Assembly: GCA_958295465.1 (NCBI GenBank)
Contig: OY282353.1
Coordinates: 434,001 to 498,000 of the forward strand
Source: an uncultured Gammaproteobacteria bacterium
GTDB lineage: Bacteria; Pseudomonadota; Gammaproteobacteria; HK1
DNA length: 64,000 bases
Direction: 5' to 3'
This document shows positions 8,944 to 19,066 of the stretch, one piece after another; position 1 is the stretch's first letter; each line of letters opens with the position of its first letter. The notes below the pieces were generated by a model. It saw only the letters and a list, made by a program, of their open reading frames with translations. It had not been told where the DNA came from and made no database searches. The position numbers and the translations under genes were made by a program.

Positions 8944-11331
8944 TCAGTCCCCGGGGGGGGGCGGCGCAATGACCTCGCGGCTTCCGTTCGACTGCAACGG
9001 ACCCACCACGCCGGCCTGCTCCATCTCTTCGAGCATGCGGGCGGCCCGGTTGTACCCGATCTTGAGCCGGCGCTGAACCCCGGAGATCGACGCCCGGCGG
9101 GTCTCGGTCACGATCCTGACCGCTTGATCGTAGAGCGGGTCGGCTTCGCCGCCGTCATCCGGGTCGAGCGTGGCGCCGCCCCCTCCTCCGTCGGCCGCTC
9201 CCTCGGCGACCGCCGTGCCGTCGAGGATCCCTTCGAGATAGGACGGCCTGCCCATCTGCTTGAGGCTCTGGACGACCTTGTGAACCTCGTGGTCGGCGAC
9301 GAACGCTCCATGCACGCGGCTCGGCGTCGCCACCCCGGGACCGAGGTAGAGCATGTCGCCATGCCCGAGCAGGTGCTCCGCGCCCATCTGGTCGAGAATG
9401 GTCCTGGAATCCACCTTCGACGACACCTGGAACGCGATGCGGCTCGGGATGTTCGCCTTGATGAGGCCGGTGATCACGTCCACGGAGGGCCGCTGGGTGG
9501 CGAGGATGAGGTGGATGCCCGCGGCACGCGCCTTCTGCGCGAGACGCGCGATCAGCTCCTCGACCTTCTTGCCGGTCACCATCATCATGTCGGCGAGTTC
9601 GTCGACGACGACGACGACGTAGGGGAGCTTCTCGAGCGCCGCTGCCTCGCCTTCCCTGCCGTCCGGGACGAACAGCGGATCCTTCAGGGGCTCTCCGGCC
9701 TCCGCCGCCGCGAACACCTTGCGGTTGTAGCCGCCGATGTTGCGCACCCCCAGGGCCGACATCAGCCGGTACCGCCGATCCATCTCGGCCACGCACCACC
9801 GCAACGCGTTCGATGCGTGCTTCATGTCCGTGACCACCGGCGCAAGGAGATGCGGGATCCCTTCGTACACGGAGAGCTCCAGCATCTTCGGGTCGATCAT
9901 GATCATCCGCACGTCGGAAGCAGACGCCTTGTAGAGAAGGCTCAGGATCATCGCGTTGATGGCGACGGACTTGCCCGAGCCGGTGGTCCCGGCCACCAGG
10001 AGGTGGGGCATCTTCGCCAGATCCACGACCACCGGCTGGCCCGAGATGTCCTTGCCGAGGCCCAGCGCAAGAAAGGAAGCATCGGTGTCGTACTGGCTGG
10101 ACTTGAGCACGTCGCCCAGCACGACGATCTCACGCTCTTCGTTCGGTATCTCGAGTCCGATGGTGGTCTTGCCGGGGATGACCTCCACGATGCGTACGCT
10201 GACCGTGGACAGCGACCGGGCGAGATCCTTGGCGAGGTTCGTCACCCGGCTCACCTTCAACCCCGGGGCCGGCTGCAGCTCGTAGCGCGTGACCACGGGA
10301 CCCGGATGCACCGCCACCACTTCGGCCTCGATGCCGAAATCCGCGAGCTTCAGCTCGACCTGGCGCGAGACCGCCCCGAGGGATTCATCGGAGACGGCCT
10401 TGCGCTTCTTCTTCGGCTCGTCGAGGAGGGCGAGCGGCGGCAATACACCGGAGCCCGAGGCCGGCTCGAACAGCGGCACCGGCCCCTCCCGCTCCACCCG
10501 TGCGTTCGTCCCGGCCTTTGCAACCTCGGGCTGGATCTTCGCAGCCGCGGGCTCGACACGCGGCGGCTTGCGGCGGGACTTGCGCGCGCTCTCCGCCCGG
10601 ATCGGGGCGGCCTCCCGCTCCTGCTTGCGCCGGGCGGCGAGCCAGCGCTCCCGCGCCCGCAGGCCGTTCCTGTAGAGATACTCCGCGGCCACGATAGCGT
10701 AGCGGCCCGTGACGTCCATGACCTCCAGCCACGACAGTCCGGTAAACAGCGTGACCCCGGTGAGGAACAGGGCGAGGAGGAACAGGGTACCGCCGATGGG
10801 ATTGACGATGCCCGCCAAGCCGCTCCCCACGATGTTTCCGATGATCCCGCCCGCATCGATGGGAAACGCCGCGGAGCCGTGGTAGTGCAGGGTCGCGAGA
10901 CCGCATCCCGCGCACACCGCCAGCACGCATCCGGCGGCGCGAATCACGGCGTGATGGGCGTCGATCTCGACGGTTGCCGACTTCAGCCCCCGATAGACCA
11001 GCCATCCGGCATAGCCGATCATCATCGGGAACAGATAGGCCATGAAGCCGAACAGGTACAGCAGGACGTCGGCAATCCAGGCCCCCGCCACCCCGCCCTG
11101 GTTCGCGATCCGATCGACGTGGCCGGCGTTCGACCAGCCCGGATCGCCCGGGTCATAGCTTGCGATCGACACCAGCAAGTAGATCGCCACCGCGGAGATG
11201 ACGAGCAGCGCCCCCTCGCGCGAGCCCCGCGCCAAGGGGCCTCGCAGCAAGGCGAAGAATCCCTGTTTCTCTCGTACCGCTTGGGCCACGGTTTCAATCC
11301 TGTTTCGAGATATTGAGTCTAACATAATCAT
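8944..11331 (-). CDS. ftsK: DNA translocase FtsK
   Basis: Septum-anchored motor that pumps chromosome dimers towards dif and activates XerCD. The 795-residue product has four to five N-terminal membrane helices (residues about 40-185), a short basic/proline-rich linker (about 210-300), then the RecA-like motor with Walker [10 protein letters not shown] near residue 450 and Walker [13 protein letters not shown] near 575. The C-terminal winged-helix gamma domain ([23 protein letters not shown]), which reads KOPS, is complete. It is shorter than E. coli FtsK because the linker is short, as in many species. An AT-rich stretch (11310-11360) just upstream is a plausible promoter, and the true start could be a few codons further in. 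Confidence 0.95.
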   Translation of the reverse strand: MIMLDSISRNRIETVAQAVREKQGFFALLRGPLARGSREGALLVISAVAIYLLVSIASYDPGDPGWSNAGHVDRIANQGGVAGAWIADVLLYLFGFMAYLFPMMIGYAGWLVYRGLKSATVEIDAHHAVIRAAGCVLAVCAGCGLATLHYHGSAAFPIDAGGIIGNIVGSGLAGIVNPIGGTLFLLALFLTGVTLFTGLSWLEVMDVTGRYAIVAAEYLYRNGLRARERWLAARRKQEREAAPIRAESARKSRRKPPRVEPAAAKIQPEVAKAGTNARVEREGPVPLFEPASGSGVLPPLALLDEPKKKRKAVSDESLGAVSRQVELKLADFGIEAEVVAVHPGPVVTRYELQPAPGLKVSRVTNLAKDLARSLSTVSVRIVEVIPGKTTIGLEIPNEEREIVVLGDVLKSSQYDTDASFLALGLGKDISGQPVVVDLAKMPHLLVAGTTGSGKSVAINAMILSLLYKASASDVRMIMIDPKMLELSVYEGIPHLLAPVVTDMKHASNALRWCVAEMDRRYRLMSALGVRNIGGYNRKVFAAAEAGEPLKDPLFVPDGREGEAAALEKLPYVVVVVDELADMMMVTGKKVEELIARLAQKARAAGIHLILATQRPSVDVITGLIKANIPSRIAFQVSSKVDSRTILDQMGAEHLLGHGDMLYLGPGVATPSRVHGAFVADHEVHKVVQSLKQMGRPSYLEGILDGTAVAEGAADGGGGGATLDPDDGGEADPLYDQAVRIVTETRRASISGVQRRLKIGYNRAARMLEEMEQAGVVGPLQSNGSREVIAPPPPGD

Positions 11332-11366
11332 TGTTATGAAAAAACGAATGAAAATCTACCTGTACC

Positions 11367-11531
11367 ATGGAGACTGATCAAGATCTGGTGATTCCTCCGC
11401 ACGACGTACTCCCATCATGGGACAAGGTGCGGGGGCTGTTCGTGAACTTCCCCGTGGCGGACCGGGAGACCCTGTACGAGGCGATTGCCTTCGGATATCG
11501 AGACGAGCGGGTGGTCCATGACACGTCGTGA
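11367..11531 (+). CDS. Small hypothetical ORF (54 residues)
   Basis: A short frame divergent from ftsK, starting METDQDLVIPPHD and ending ERVVHDTS. It has a balanced composition and no low-complexity run, but I recognise no family, and the upstream bases give no convincing ribosome site. It could be a genuine small protein or the start of a gene cut off by later rearrangement: a repeat end (TTAGCGGGAATTGCTG) lies 160 bases downstream. Reported because it is the only reasonable coding candidate in the 500-base gap before the SLC13 gene. Confidence 0.3.
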   Translation: METDQDLVIPPHDVLPSWDKVRGLFVNFPVADRETLYEAIAFGYRDERVVHDTS

Positions 11532-11827
11532 CGGCCCTCGCCGTGGTCCGGGTGTGCGACGGGGAGGAGCTTCAGTGGACAGGTAGCCGTCAGGAGGCAT
11601 CGCGCGGCGACGTGAGGGTGGCGCCTGCCTCCCGGTTGCATGACCTGCGACCGCGACGGCTCCGGCCCGCCATGCGCAACGACGAACCGCGTTAGCGGGA
11701 ATTGCTGATATTCTTGCAAAGGATCGAATGATCGGGACGCGAATGGGATACACTGAAGTCGATGGTGTATCAGCCTTGTTGCGATAGCCCTAGAAGTGCT
11801 GGAATCCTCTGAAGCGGGCCGGCGTCC
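11532..11827. other. Intergenic stretch without recognised gene
   Basis: Between the small ORF and the SLC13 permease. It holds a 16-base copy (11692-11707) of the repeat end that forms the tandem array at 41.9-42.2 kb, and a more AT-rich patch (11700-11760) that may carry the promoter of the permease gene. No coding signal seen. Confidence 0.5.
11692..11707 (+). repeat. Solo copy of MITE-like repeat end (TTAGCGGGAATTGCTG)
   Basis: Identical over 16 bases to the inner end of the 131-bp tandem repeats near 42 kb. The inverted partner is not found nearby, so this is a half-element or scar. Confidence 0.55.
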
Positions 11828-13663
11828 GTGAGCGGTTCGATTACGTTCACCCAGGATATGCTGGCGGTGATCCTCGTCCTGGGGCTCACGATCTATCTGT
11901 TCGTCTCCGAGGTGGTTCGGGTCGACGTCGCCGCGCTGCTCATCATGGTGCTGGTCGGGGCCACCGGCATCGTTCCCGCCGCCCACGTCTTCGACGGCTT
12001 CGCGAGCAACGCGGTGATATCCATCATCGCGGTGATGATCATGGGGGCGGGACTGGACCGCACCGGAATCATGACCCTGCTCGCCGGTTACATCCTGCGC
12101 GTGGGCGGGAATACCGAGGGACGGATCATCCCGATCCTCTCCGGCACGGTCGGCATCATTTCGAGCTTCATGCAGAACATCGGGGCGGCGGCGCTGTTCC
12201 TGCCGGTGGTGAGCCGGATCTCGGCGCGAACCGGCATCGCGCTCTCGCGCCTGCTGATGCCGATGGGCTTCTGCGCGATCCTCGGCGGCACGATGACGAT
12301 GGTGGGATCGAGCCCGCTCATTCTGCTGAACGATCTGATCCTGAACGCGAACGAGGCGCTGCCGGACGGCGTGGCCCCGATGCGGACATTTCACCTGTTC
12401 GCGGTCACTCCCATCGGAATCGTGATGATCACCGCCGGCATCGCCTACTTCATCCTCCTCGGGTCCCGGCTGCTTCCTGAGATGGACGACGCCACCGCCG
12501 ACACCTCCACCACCGCGCAGTATTTCGAGGATCTCTACGGCCTGAAGGGGGACATCTTCGAGGCCACCGTCCCCGCCAACAGCCCTCTGGTCGGCCGGTC
12601 GATCGGCGATGCGGAAGGAATCCCGGACGCCCCCTTCGTGCTGGGGATGCGGGTGGGGCGCGACATCGCACTCGAGCCGCCGATCGATGCGCTGATTCCC
12701 GCCGGCACCACCTTCGCGCTCATGGGGAGCTCGGAGCAGGTGCGGCGTTTCGCGCGCGCTACCGGGCTCAGCGTAGCGCGGAACATGGAAGCGTTCGTCG
12801 AATTGCTGAATCCGTCGCGGGCAGGCGTGTCGGAGGTCGTCATTCCGCCCGCGTCGAGTGTGGCCGGGCGCACCATCAGGGACGTGGCGATGCGCAAGCG
12901 CTACGGTGCCCACGTGCTCGCGATCAACCGGCAGGAGGAGATCATCCGCCACGATCTCACGGACACCGAGCTTCAGGTCGGCGACACGCTGGTGCTGCAC
13001 AGCTTCTGGGACGACCTGCATCGCCTGGTTCAGGATCGTTCGTTCGTATGCGTGACGAACTATCCCTACGAGGTCACCCGTCCACACCGCGTGTACCACG
13101 CATTGGTGTTCTTCCTGCTCGCCATCGGCCTGACCCTGTTCACCGATCTGCGCCTGTCGCTCGCACTGCTCACCGGGGCGGTGGGCATGATCCTGAGCGG
13201 GGTCATCACCATCGACGAGGCGTACCGGTCGGTCGGCTGGCAGAGCGTGTTCCTGCTCGCCGGCCTGCTTCCGCTGGGTCTTGCGGTCGAGACCACGGGC
13301 ACCGCGGCCTGGATCGCGCAGGAGACCCTGCGCCTGCTCGGGGACGTGCCGCACTGGGCGCTGCAGGCCGCCCTGGCGGTGCTTGCCACCGGATTCACCC
13401 TGCTGATGTCGAACGTCGGGGCGACGGTGCTGCTGGTGCCGCTGGCCATCAACATCGCGCTCGGGGTGGGAGGGAACCCTGCCGTGTTCGCGCTGACGGT
13501 GGCGCTGGCGGCGTCGAACTCGTTCCTGATCCCGACGCACCAGGTCAATGCGCTGATCATGGGGCCGGGCGGGTACCGGGTCGTGGACTTCATGCGCGCG
13601 GGCGGCATCATGACCATCCTGTTCCTGGTGATCCTCATTCCGATGGTCAACCTGATCTTCTGA
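11828..13663 (+). CDS. SLC13-family permease with two RCK_C (TrkA-C) domains
   Basis: A 611-residue inner-membrane carrier of the divalent anion:Na+ symporter group. The N-terminal helices (residues about 10-190) include SFMQNIGAAALFLPVVSRI and the MGFCAILGGTMTMVGSSPLILLND block, the hallmark SNT/SxP substrate and ion site of this family. Two cytosolic regulatory RCK_C-like domains occupy about residues 220-400 (VGRSIGDAEGIPDAPFVLGMRVGR and SVAGRTIRDVAMRKRYGAHVLAINR). The second helix bundle runs to the C-terminus. Members with this layout move sulfate or other oxyanions, some organic acids. The neighbouring phosphonate genes make a phosphorus-containing or carboxylate anion attractive, but this is inference. 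A strong palindromic hairpin follows at 13693, so it is probably transcribed alone. Confidence 0.85.
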   Translation: MSGSITFTQDMLAVILVLGLTIYLFVSEVVRVDVAALLIMVLVGATGIVPAAHVFDGFASNAVISIIAVMIMGAGLDRTGIMTLLAGYILRVGGNTEGRIIPILSGTVGIISSFMQNIGAAALFLPVVSRISARTGIALSRLLMPMGFCAILGGTMTMVGSSPLILLNDLILNANEALPDGVAPMRTFHLFAVTPIGIVMITAGIAYFILLGSRLLPEMDDATADTSTTAQYFEDLYGLKGDIFEATVPANSPLVGRSIGDAEGIPDAPFVLGMRVGRDIALEPPIDALIPAGTTFALMGSSEQVRRFARATGLSVARNMEAFVELLNPSRAGVSEVVIPPASSVAGRTIRDVAMRKRYGAHVLAINRQEEIIRHDLTDTELQVGDTLVLHSFWDDLHRLVQDRSFVCVTNYPYEVTRPHRVYHALVFFLLAIGLTLFTDLRLSLALLTGAVGMILSGVITIDEAYRSVGWQSVFLLAGLLPLGLAVETTGTAAWIAQETLRLLGDVPHWALQAALAVLATGFTLLMSNVGATVLLVPLAINIALGVGGNPAVFALTVALAASNSFLIPTHQVNALIMGPGGYRVVDFMRAGGIMTILFLVILIPMVNLIF

Positions 13664-13692
13664 ACGCAACGCCCCCCGCAGTGCGACCTCGC

Positions 13693-13722
13693 CCTGCTCG
13701 GGCTCGCAGAAGCCCGAGCAGG
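13693..13722 (+). terminator. Hairpin after SLC13 gene
   Basis: A perfect 12-base stem (CCTGCTCGGGCT with its complement) and six-base loop 30 bases after the stop. There is no T tract, so it may be rho-assisted or protect the mRNA end. Confidence 0.6.
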
Positions 13723-13924
13723 ATGAAGTGACGGCCGCTACGTGGAACGCCGGCAGCCATGTCCGGTGCTTCGATCGGAATCGACGAGCCACGGAAGAAC
13801 ATTCGATTTTGATGGGGGCGGGACAGTTGCTATCGTCACGGGACGAGCGCGGCGGTATCGGACGGCGGTTCCGCGGGCGTAACCGCCGCCCCGCACGGGG
13901 AAGCGAGAAAGCAGGAGGAACGAC

Positions 13925-15181
13925 ATGACGGCGAAGAGTCTGGCAGTAAACGGCACCGCATACCGCTGGCCCGATCGCCCGATCGTGGTGGTGTGCATCG
14001 ACGGTGGAGACCCGGCCTACATCGAGCATGGCGTGGCCGCCGGGATCATCCCCAACGTCGAGCGTTACATGAAGGAGGGCTTCCATACGGTGGCGCATGG
14101 CACCATGCCGAGCTTCACCTGCCCCAACAACATGTCCATCGTCACCGGACGTCCGGCCTCGGTGCACGGCATCTCCGGCAACTTCTACCTCGACCGTGCG
14201 ACGAACGAGCCGGTGGTGATGACCGGACCCGAGCTGCTCAAGGTCCACTCGGTGATGAGCGAGTTCTCGCGCCACGGGGCGCGGGTGGTCTCCGTCACCG
14301 CCAAGGACAAGCTCCGCCGGCAGCTTCAGAAGGGCATGGATCTCTCCAACGGCTCGGTCAGCCTCTCCTCGCAGCACGCCGACCGCTGCACGATGGAGGA
14401 GAACGGCATCGAGGACGCGCTCGACTTCGTCGGCCGGCCACTGCCGGACATGTATTCCGCAGATCTCTCCCTGTTCGTGCTCGACGCCGGTCTCCGGCTG
14501 CTGGAAGAGCGCCGCCCGGACATCCTCTACCTCTCGCTCACCGACTACATCCAGCACGCCTACCCGCCGGGCCATCCCGAGGCCGACCGGTTCTACCGGG
14601 AGCTGGACGCGCGCTTCGACCGGTTCGAGGCGCTGGGCGCGACCGTGGCGCTCACCGCGGACCACGGCATGAACGAGAAGACCAACGACGACGGCACGCC
14701 TCGCGTGGTGTGGCTGCAGGACCTCCTCGACGCAGAGTTCGGTGAGGGCGCGAGCACCGTCATCTGCCCCATCACCGACGCCTTCGTGGGTCACCACGGC
14801 GCGCTCGGCGGCTTCGTGCGCGTGTACTGCCAGGAGGGGCTCTCGGGTGAGCGGGTGATCGACGCCATCGCGGACGTGCCGGGCCTGGAGCAGGTGCTGT
14901 CCCGCGAGGACGTGGCGCAGGAATTCGACCTCCCCGTCGGCTCGGAAGGGGACGTGGCGGTGCTCGGGGACGCGCGCACCGTCATCGGCGCCCGCGAGGT
15001 GGACCACGACCTGAGCGGACTGAAGGGCCATCGGCTGCGCACCCACGGCAGCGTCCATGAGGCCGACGTGCCGATCATCCTCAGCCGTCCGGTCAGCGAC
15101 GAGTACGCGCGCCACGCCGAGGATGCGCGGCTGCACAGCTACCAGGCATTCGACTACGCCTTCAACGGCATCGTCGATTGA
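13925..15181 (+). CDS. phnA: Phosphonoacetate hydrolase
   Basis: Cleaves the C-P bond of phosphonoacetate to acetate and phosphate; zinc enzyme of the alkaline phosphatase superfamily. The 418-residue product shows the first metal site VVVCIDGGDP (D26), the nucleophile region TMPSFTCPNNMS with Thr65 in the place of the catalytic Thr, the metal-binding DYIQHAYPPGHPEAD segment, TADHGMN (Asp-His pair) and VGHHGALGG. The length fits characterised PhnA proteins. A good ribosome site (GCAGGAGG) lies just before the ATG. It is the first gene of a phnA-adh-aldehyde dehydrogenase run, spaced by only 19 bases from the next gene, matching the aminoethylphosphonate to phosphonoacetate to acetate route. 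No phnW transaminase is present in the window. Confidence 0.92.
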   Translation: MTAKSLAVNGTAYRWPDRPIVVVCIDGGDPAYIEHGVAAGIIPNVERYMKEGFHTVAHGTMPSFTCPNNMSIVTGRPASVHGISGNFYLDRATNEPVVMTGPELLKVHSVMSEFSRHGARVVSVTAKDKLRRQLQKGMDLSNGSVSLSSQHADRCTMEENGIEDALDFVGRPLPDMYSADLSLFVLDAGLRLLEERRPDILYLSLTDYIQHAYPPGHPEADRFYRELDARFDRFEALGATVALTADHGMNEKTNDDGTPRVVWLQDLLDAEFGEGASTVICPITDAFVGHHGALGGFVRVYCQEGLSGERVIDAIADVPGLEQVLSREDVAQEFDLPVGSEGDVAVLGDARTVIGAREVDHDLSGLKGHRLRTHGSVHEADVPIILSRPVSDEYARHAEDARLHSYQAFDYAFNGIVD

Positions 15182-15200
15182 CATCCTCCGGGAGGAATCC

Positions 15201-16288
15201 ATGACCAGGACCGGCCGCGCCGTGGTCTACCCGGCGCCGAACGCGCCATTCGAGATACGCGAGTATCCGGTACGCGACGCCCGCGAGAACGAGGTACTGG
15301 TGAAGATCGCAATGTCCACCATCTGCCGGTCGGACATCCACTCCTACGAGGGCCGCCGCCCCAATCCCTGTCCCGGCATTCTGGGCCACGAGATCATCGG
15401 CGTCATCGAGCAGATCGGCGACGGGGTCCGCGAGGATCTGCGCGGCGACCCGCTCGCGGCCGGCGATCGCATCACCTGGACCGAGTACTTCGCCGACGGC
15501 CCGTCGTACTACCGCGACGTGCACGACATGCCGCAGAAGGCGCCGGGGCTGCGCAAGTACGGCCACGATCACGTGGACGACGACCCCCACTTCCTGGGCG
15601 GCTTCGCCGATTACTGCTACATCCTGCCCGGCACCGGCATCCTCAAGCTGCCGGAGGTCTTGAGCGACGAGGAGGCGACTCCACTCAACTGCGGGGTCGC
15701 CACCATGATCTCGGTCACCGAGGCCGCGGCGATCGCGGTAGGCGAGACGGTGGTGGTGCAGGGCCTGGGGCTGCTGGGGATCTACGGCTGCGCCATCGCC
15801 AAGGCCCGGGGCGCGGCCCGGGTCATCGGGCTGGATGCGGTTCCCGCCAGGCGGCGGAGCGGTTCGGGGCCGATCTCACGTTCGACGTGAGCGCCATGAA
15901 CGAGGACGAGCTGGTCACCGCGGTTCGCGACGCATCGCCTCCGGACGGTCCGGACGTGGTGCTGGAAGTCTGCGGCGTCGCCTCGGTGGTGCCGTCCGGG
16001 GTGCGCATGCTGCGCATCGGGGGGCGCTACGTGCTCGCCGGGTTGATCAACCCCGGCTCGTGCTTCGCCCTCGACGGACACGATCTGATCCGCAAGTGGA
16101 TCACCCTGAAGGGGATCCACAACTACCACCCGCGGCACCTGGTCCAGGCGCTCGACTTCGTGATGGCCAATCGCGGCCGATTCCCCTTCGCGGAGATCGT
16201 GGATTCACGCTTCGGCCTCGACCAGCTCGGCGAGGCGTTCGAGAAGGCCGCCAACCATCGTGTGCTGCGCGCCGCCGTCGTGCCCTGA
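15201..16288 (+). pseudogene. Zinc alcohol dehydrogenase of phosphonate clusters, frameshifted
   Basis: Two overlapping frames together encode one medium-chain zinc dehydrogenase. The first (15201-15890) carries ICRSDIHSYEGRRPNPCPGILGHEIIG with catalytic zinc ligands and ends shortly after the Rossmann motif GLGLLGIYGCAIAKARGA. The rest (VVLEVCGVASVV...GGRYVLAGLINPGS) continues in another frame to 16288. Between about 15842 and 15860 one base appears missing: restoring it would give the continuous AAERFGADLTFDV. It resembles the putative phosphonate-catabolism-associated alcohol dehydrogenase family (TIGR03366), which fits its place between phnA and an aldehyde dehydrogenase. Either a real recent inactivation or a sequencing/assembly error; a clean single-base change in an otherwise conserved gene leaves both open. 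Confidence 0.8.
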
Positions 16289-16339
16289 CGAGGAAGAATG
16301 CGCAGCGCGCCCGCCAAGCCGGACCCCCCGGAGGAGATC

Positions 16340-17794
16340 ATGATCGGACCGGAGCTGAACTTCACGCCGCGCGGACTCTACATCGGTGGTGAGTGGCAGG
16401 AGGCGGCCGAGGGCGGACGCCTGGCATCGATCAACCCCTCCACCGGCGAGCACCTGGGCGAGGTGCCGGCCGCGGCGCGGGCCGACGTCGACCGGGCGGT
16501 GCGCGCCGGGCGCAAGGCGTTCGAGTCGGAGTGGGGCCGGATGCCGATGCGCGAGCGGGCCGGATACCTGGAGCGCCTCGCCGACCGGCTGCACGCGCAT
16601 CGGGACGAGCTGGGGCTCATGGACTGCGTCGATTCCGGAAACGCGCTCGCCGGCATGGTCGGCGACGTGGACTGGACGGTGGATACGCTGCGCTACTTCG
16701 CGGGGCTGGTCACCGAGATCAAGGGCGAGACCTCGTCATACGGCCCGCGGCACCTGAACTTCACCCGGCGCCAGCCCTACGGCGTGGTGGCCAAGATCAA
16801 CCCGTTCAACCACCCGTTCCGCTTCTGCGCCGAGAAGGCCGCGGCGGCGCTGGCGGCCGGGAACACGGTGGTGGTGAAGGGCTCGGAGCAGGCGCCGCTT
16901 TCCAGCCTGCGCTTCGCGGAGCTGTGCGAAGGCGTCCTGCCGCCGGGGGTGGTGAACGTGGTCACCGGCGGGGCCGACACGGGCTCGGCCATGGTGCGGC
17001 ATCCGCTGGTGGAGCGCATCGGCTTCGTGGGCTCGGTGGAGACCGGGCGCATCATCGCCCGCGAGGCGGCCGAGGGGCTGAAGGAGGTCACCCTGGAGCT
17101 GGGCGGCAAGAACCCCATCATCATCTTCCCCGACGCCGACCCGGCCCGGGCCGCGAAGGCCGCGGTGAAGGGGATGAACATGAACCGCCAGGGGCAGTCG
17201 TGCAGCTCGACCTCGCGGGTGTTCGTGCACGAATCGCTGCACGGTGCGGTGCTGGACGCGCTGGTGGCGGAGGTCGAGGCGCTGCCGGTGGGGCTGCCCT
17301 GGGAGGACGGCAAGGAGGTCGGGCCGATCGTCTCCGCCCGGCAGTTCGAGCGGGTCACGGGCTTCATCGCCTCGGGCCGCGAGCAGGGGGCGCGGCTCGT
17401 CATCGGCGGCGGACGCCCCGCGGACCCGGCCCTCGCGAACGGGTTCTTCGTCTCCCCCACGGTGTTCGACGGCGTCGACGACTCGATGCGCATCGCCCGC
17501 GAGGAGATCTTCGGTCCGGTGATGTCGGTGCTCACGTGGTCGGACTACGAGGACGTGCTGGCGAAGGCGAACGCCCTGCACTACGGCCTCACCGCCGCCA
17601 TCGTCACCAACGACCTCGACAAGGCCATGGAGACCGCCGAACGGGTGGAGGCCGGCTACGTGTGGATCAATTCCACCGGCCGGTACATCGGCGTTCCCTA
17701 CGGCGGCTGGAAGCAGAGCGGCGCAGGCCGCGAGGAATGCTTCGAGGAGCTGCTGAGCTACACCCGCATCAAGAACGTGAACCTGCGCTGGTAA
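16340..17794 (+). CDS. phnY: Aldehyde dehydrogenase, probable phosphonoacetaldehyde dehydrogenase
   Basis: NAD(P)-dependent oxidation of an aldehyde to an acid; in this context probably phosphonoacetaldehyde to phosphonoacetate, feeding PhnA. From the ATG at 16340, preceded by GGAGGAG, the protein is 484 residues, the normal length. The cofactor region shows INPFNHPF and VVKGSEQAPLSS, the general base E253 in LELGGKNP, and the catalytic Cys288 in GQSCSS. The C-terminal oligomerisation strand ends with GGWKQSGAGREECFEELLSYT. A longer frame from 16298 is less likely. It is the third gene of the phnA cluster. The family also contains betaine-aldehyde dehydrogenases, so the substrate is inferred from gene order only. 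Confidence 0.8.
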   Translation: MIGPELNFTPRGLYIGGEWQEAAEGGRLASINPSTGEHLGEVPAAARADVDRAVRAGRKAFESEWGRMPMRERAGYLERLADRLHAHRDELGLMDCVDSGNALAGMVGDVDWTVDTLRYFAGLVTEIKGETSSYGPRHLNFTRRQPYGVVAKINPFNHPFRFCAEKAAAALAAGNTVVVKGSEQAPLSSLRFAELCEGVLPPGVVNVVTGGADTGSAMVRHPLVERIGFVGSVETGRIIAREAAEGLKEVTLELGGKNPIIIFPDADPARAAKAAVKGMNMNRQGQSCSSTSRVFVHESLHGAVLDALVAEVEALPVGLPWEDGKEVGPIVSARQFERVTGFIASGREQGARLVIGGGRPADPALANGFFVSPTVFDGVDDSMRIAREEIFGPVMSVLTWSDYEDVLAKANALHYGLTAAIVTNDLDKAMETAERVEAGYVWINSTGRYIGVPYGGWKQSGAGREECFEELLSYTRIKNVNLRW

Positions 17795-17968
17795 CGTCGG
17801 GCGTGCGCCACCCGCGGTCTGCACGTCGCAAGCAGAGGCGGACGCTGTCTCCCCGCCAGTCGATCCGGCGATGTTGATTCGGCCCCGTGCTACTGGTTCG
17901 GCGCGGCGCTCCGGCGCTACCCGTCTCCGTGTCTTTCGAGCAGCGCATCGGCGCGCGAGCCGTGCTTC

Positions 17969-19066
17969 TCAGCCGGATGCGCCGCCGTGGGCTGCCGCGC
18001 ACAGGTTCGAGAGCTTTCTGACCGCGAGGTCCCGGCCGAGCAGGCCGAGCCCGCAATCCGGAGCGGCCACCAGCCGCCGGGGGTCGATGTGCTCGATCGC
18101 CTGGCCGAGCCGCTGCGCGATCTCGTCGACCGGCTCCACCCGGCTCCGGCCGACGTCCACCACGCCGAACAGGACCGTGGTTCGCGTATAGCGTTCGAGC
18201 AGGCTCAGGTCGTTGTGCCGATGCGCATCCTCGATCGAGACCGCGTCGATCGACGCATCGTCCATCGCGTCCGCGATCCGGAAGTACGCTTGCGGGTCGG
18301 CCTTGGGGTAGTCGGTCACGTCCAGCGCGCTCGGGTAGCCACAGCACATGTGCACGATGCGTTGCACGCCGTCCGGCACGCCGTGGAACACCCGTTCGAG
18401 GTGCTCGATCCCGTACTCCAGGGCCTGCCGGGGCTTGCGGGCGAAGACCGGCTCGTCGACCTGGATGTTGCGGCAGCCCGCCGCGGCCAGATCGCGGACC
18501 TCCGCATTCAGCGCCTCGGCGAGGGCCTGTCCCAGTGACCGGGGGTCCGGATAGCACTCGTTGGCCACCGAATCGGCGATGGTCATCGGACCCGGCAGGG
18601 TGATCTTCACCGGTCGATCGGTCACGCGCTGCGCGATCCGCCAGTCCCGGGCCAGGACCAGCACGCGGGGCGTGACCGCCCCGGTAATCGTCGGGACCCC
18701 GGCGGTGAATGCGCCGTCACGCGCGACCTTTTCGGTGAGGTGTTCGAAATCGATGCCGTGCAGATGCCGGCACTGGTAGAAGATGTAGTTCTCCCGGCGA
18801 ACCTCTCCGTCGGTGGGGATGTCGATGCCGGCGTCGACCTGGTCCCGGACGACCTCTTCGATCGCCTTGACGAAAGCCTCTTCAGCCGCCTCGCCGGCCC
18901 GGGCGAGCCGCTGCTCGTAGCCGGCCCGCTGCCATCGCTTGAGCAATCCTTCGCCCTTCGCACCCGCGCCTGTATCCTCGGGATCGGGAAACCAGTCACC
19001 GATCGGTGTGCAGCTCGGCTTCGGGAAGGCTCCGATCGTCGTCGTCAGCAGTCGGCTGTCCGGCAT
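17969..19066 (-). CDS. Core-MetE (C-terminal domain-only) methionine-synthase-like protein
   Basis: A 365-residue protein equivalent to the catalytic half of cobalamin-independent methionine synthase; the N-terminal MetE domain is absent, so the folate partner and methyl donor may differ. It opens with LLTTTIGAFPKP, the conserved start of this barrel. The zinc ligands expected for thiol activation are visible: H239 and C241 (HMCCGYP), E279 (SIEDAHRHND) and a late Cys in VAAPDCGLG. The GEVRRENYIFYQ and LPGPMTIADS segments are typical. It converges on the phosphonate cluster and lies 215 bases downstream of the ABC substrate-binding protein on the same strand, so it could be the last gene of the transporter operon. 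Such proteins methylate diverse thiols; the substrate here is unknown. Confidence 0.8.
   Translation of the reverse strand: MPDSRLLTTTIGAFPKPSCTPIGDWFPDPEDTGAGAKGEGLLKRWQRAGYEQRLARAGEAAEEAFVKAIEEVVRDQVDAGIDIPTDGEVRRENYIFYQCRHLHGIDFEHLTEKVARDGAFTAGVPTITGAVTPRVLVLARDWRIAQRVTDRPVKITLPGPMTIADSVANECYPDPRSLGQALAEALNAEVRDLAAAGCRNIQVDEPVFARKPRQALEYGIEHLERVFHGVPDGVQRIVHMCCGYPSALDVTDYPKADPQAYFRIADAMDDASIDAVSIEDAHRHNDLSLLERYTRTTVLFGVVDVGRSRVEPVDEIAQRLGQAIEHIDPRRLVAAPDCGLGLLGRDLAVRKLSNLCAAAHGGASG

Noticed and set aside
8878..11316. Plus-strand open frame of 812 codons opposite ftsK
   Set aside because: Antisense shadow of ftsK without motifs.
11378..15202. Minus-strand open frame of 1274 codons opposite the SLC13 and phnA genes
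   Set aside because: It is antisense to two well-supported genes; the His/Arg/Asp-rich, motif-free translation is what high-GC third-position bias gives on the opposite strand.
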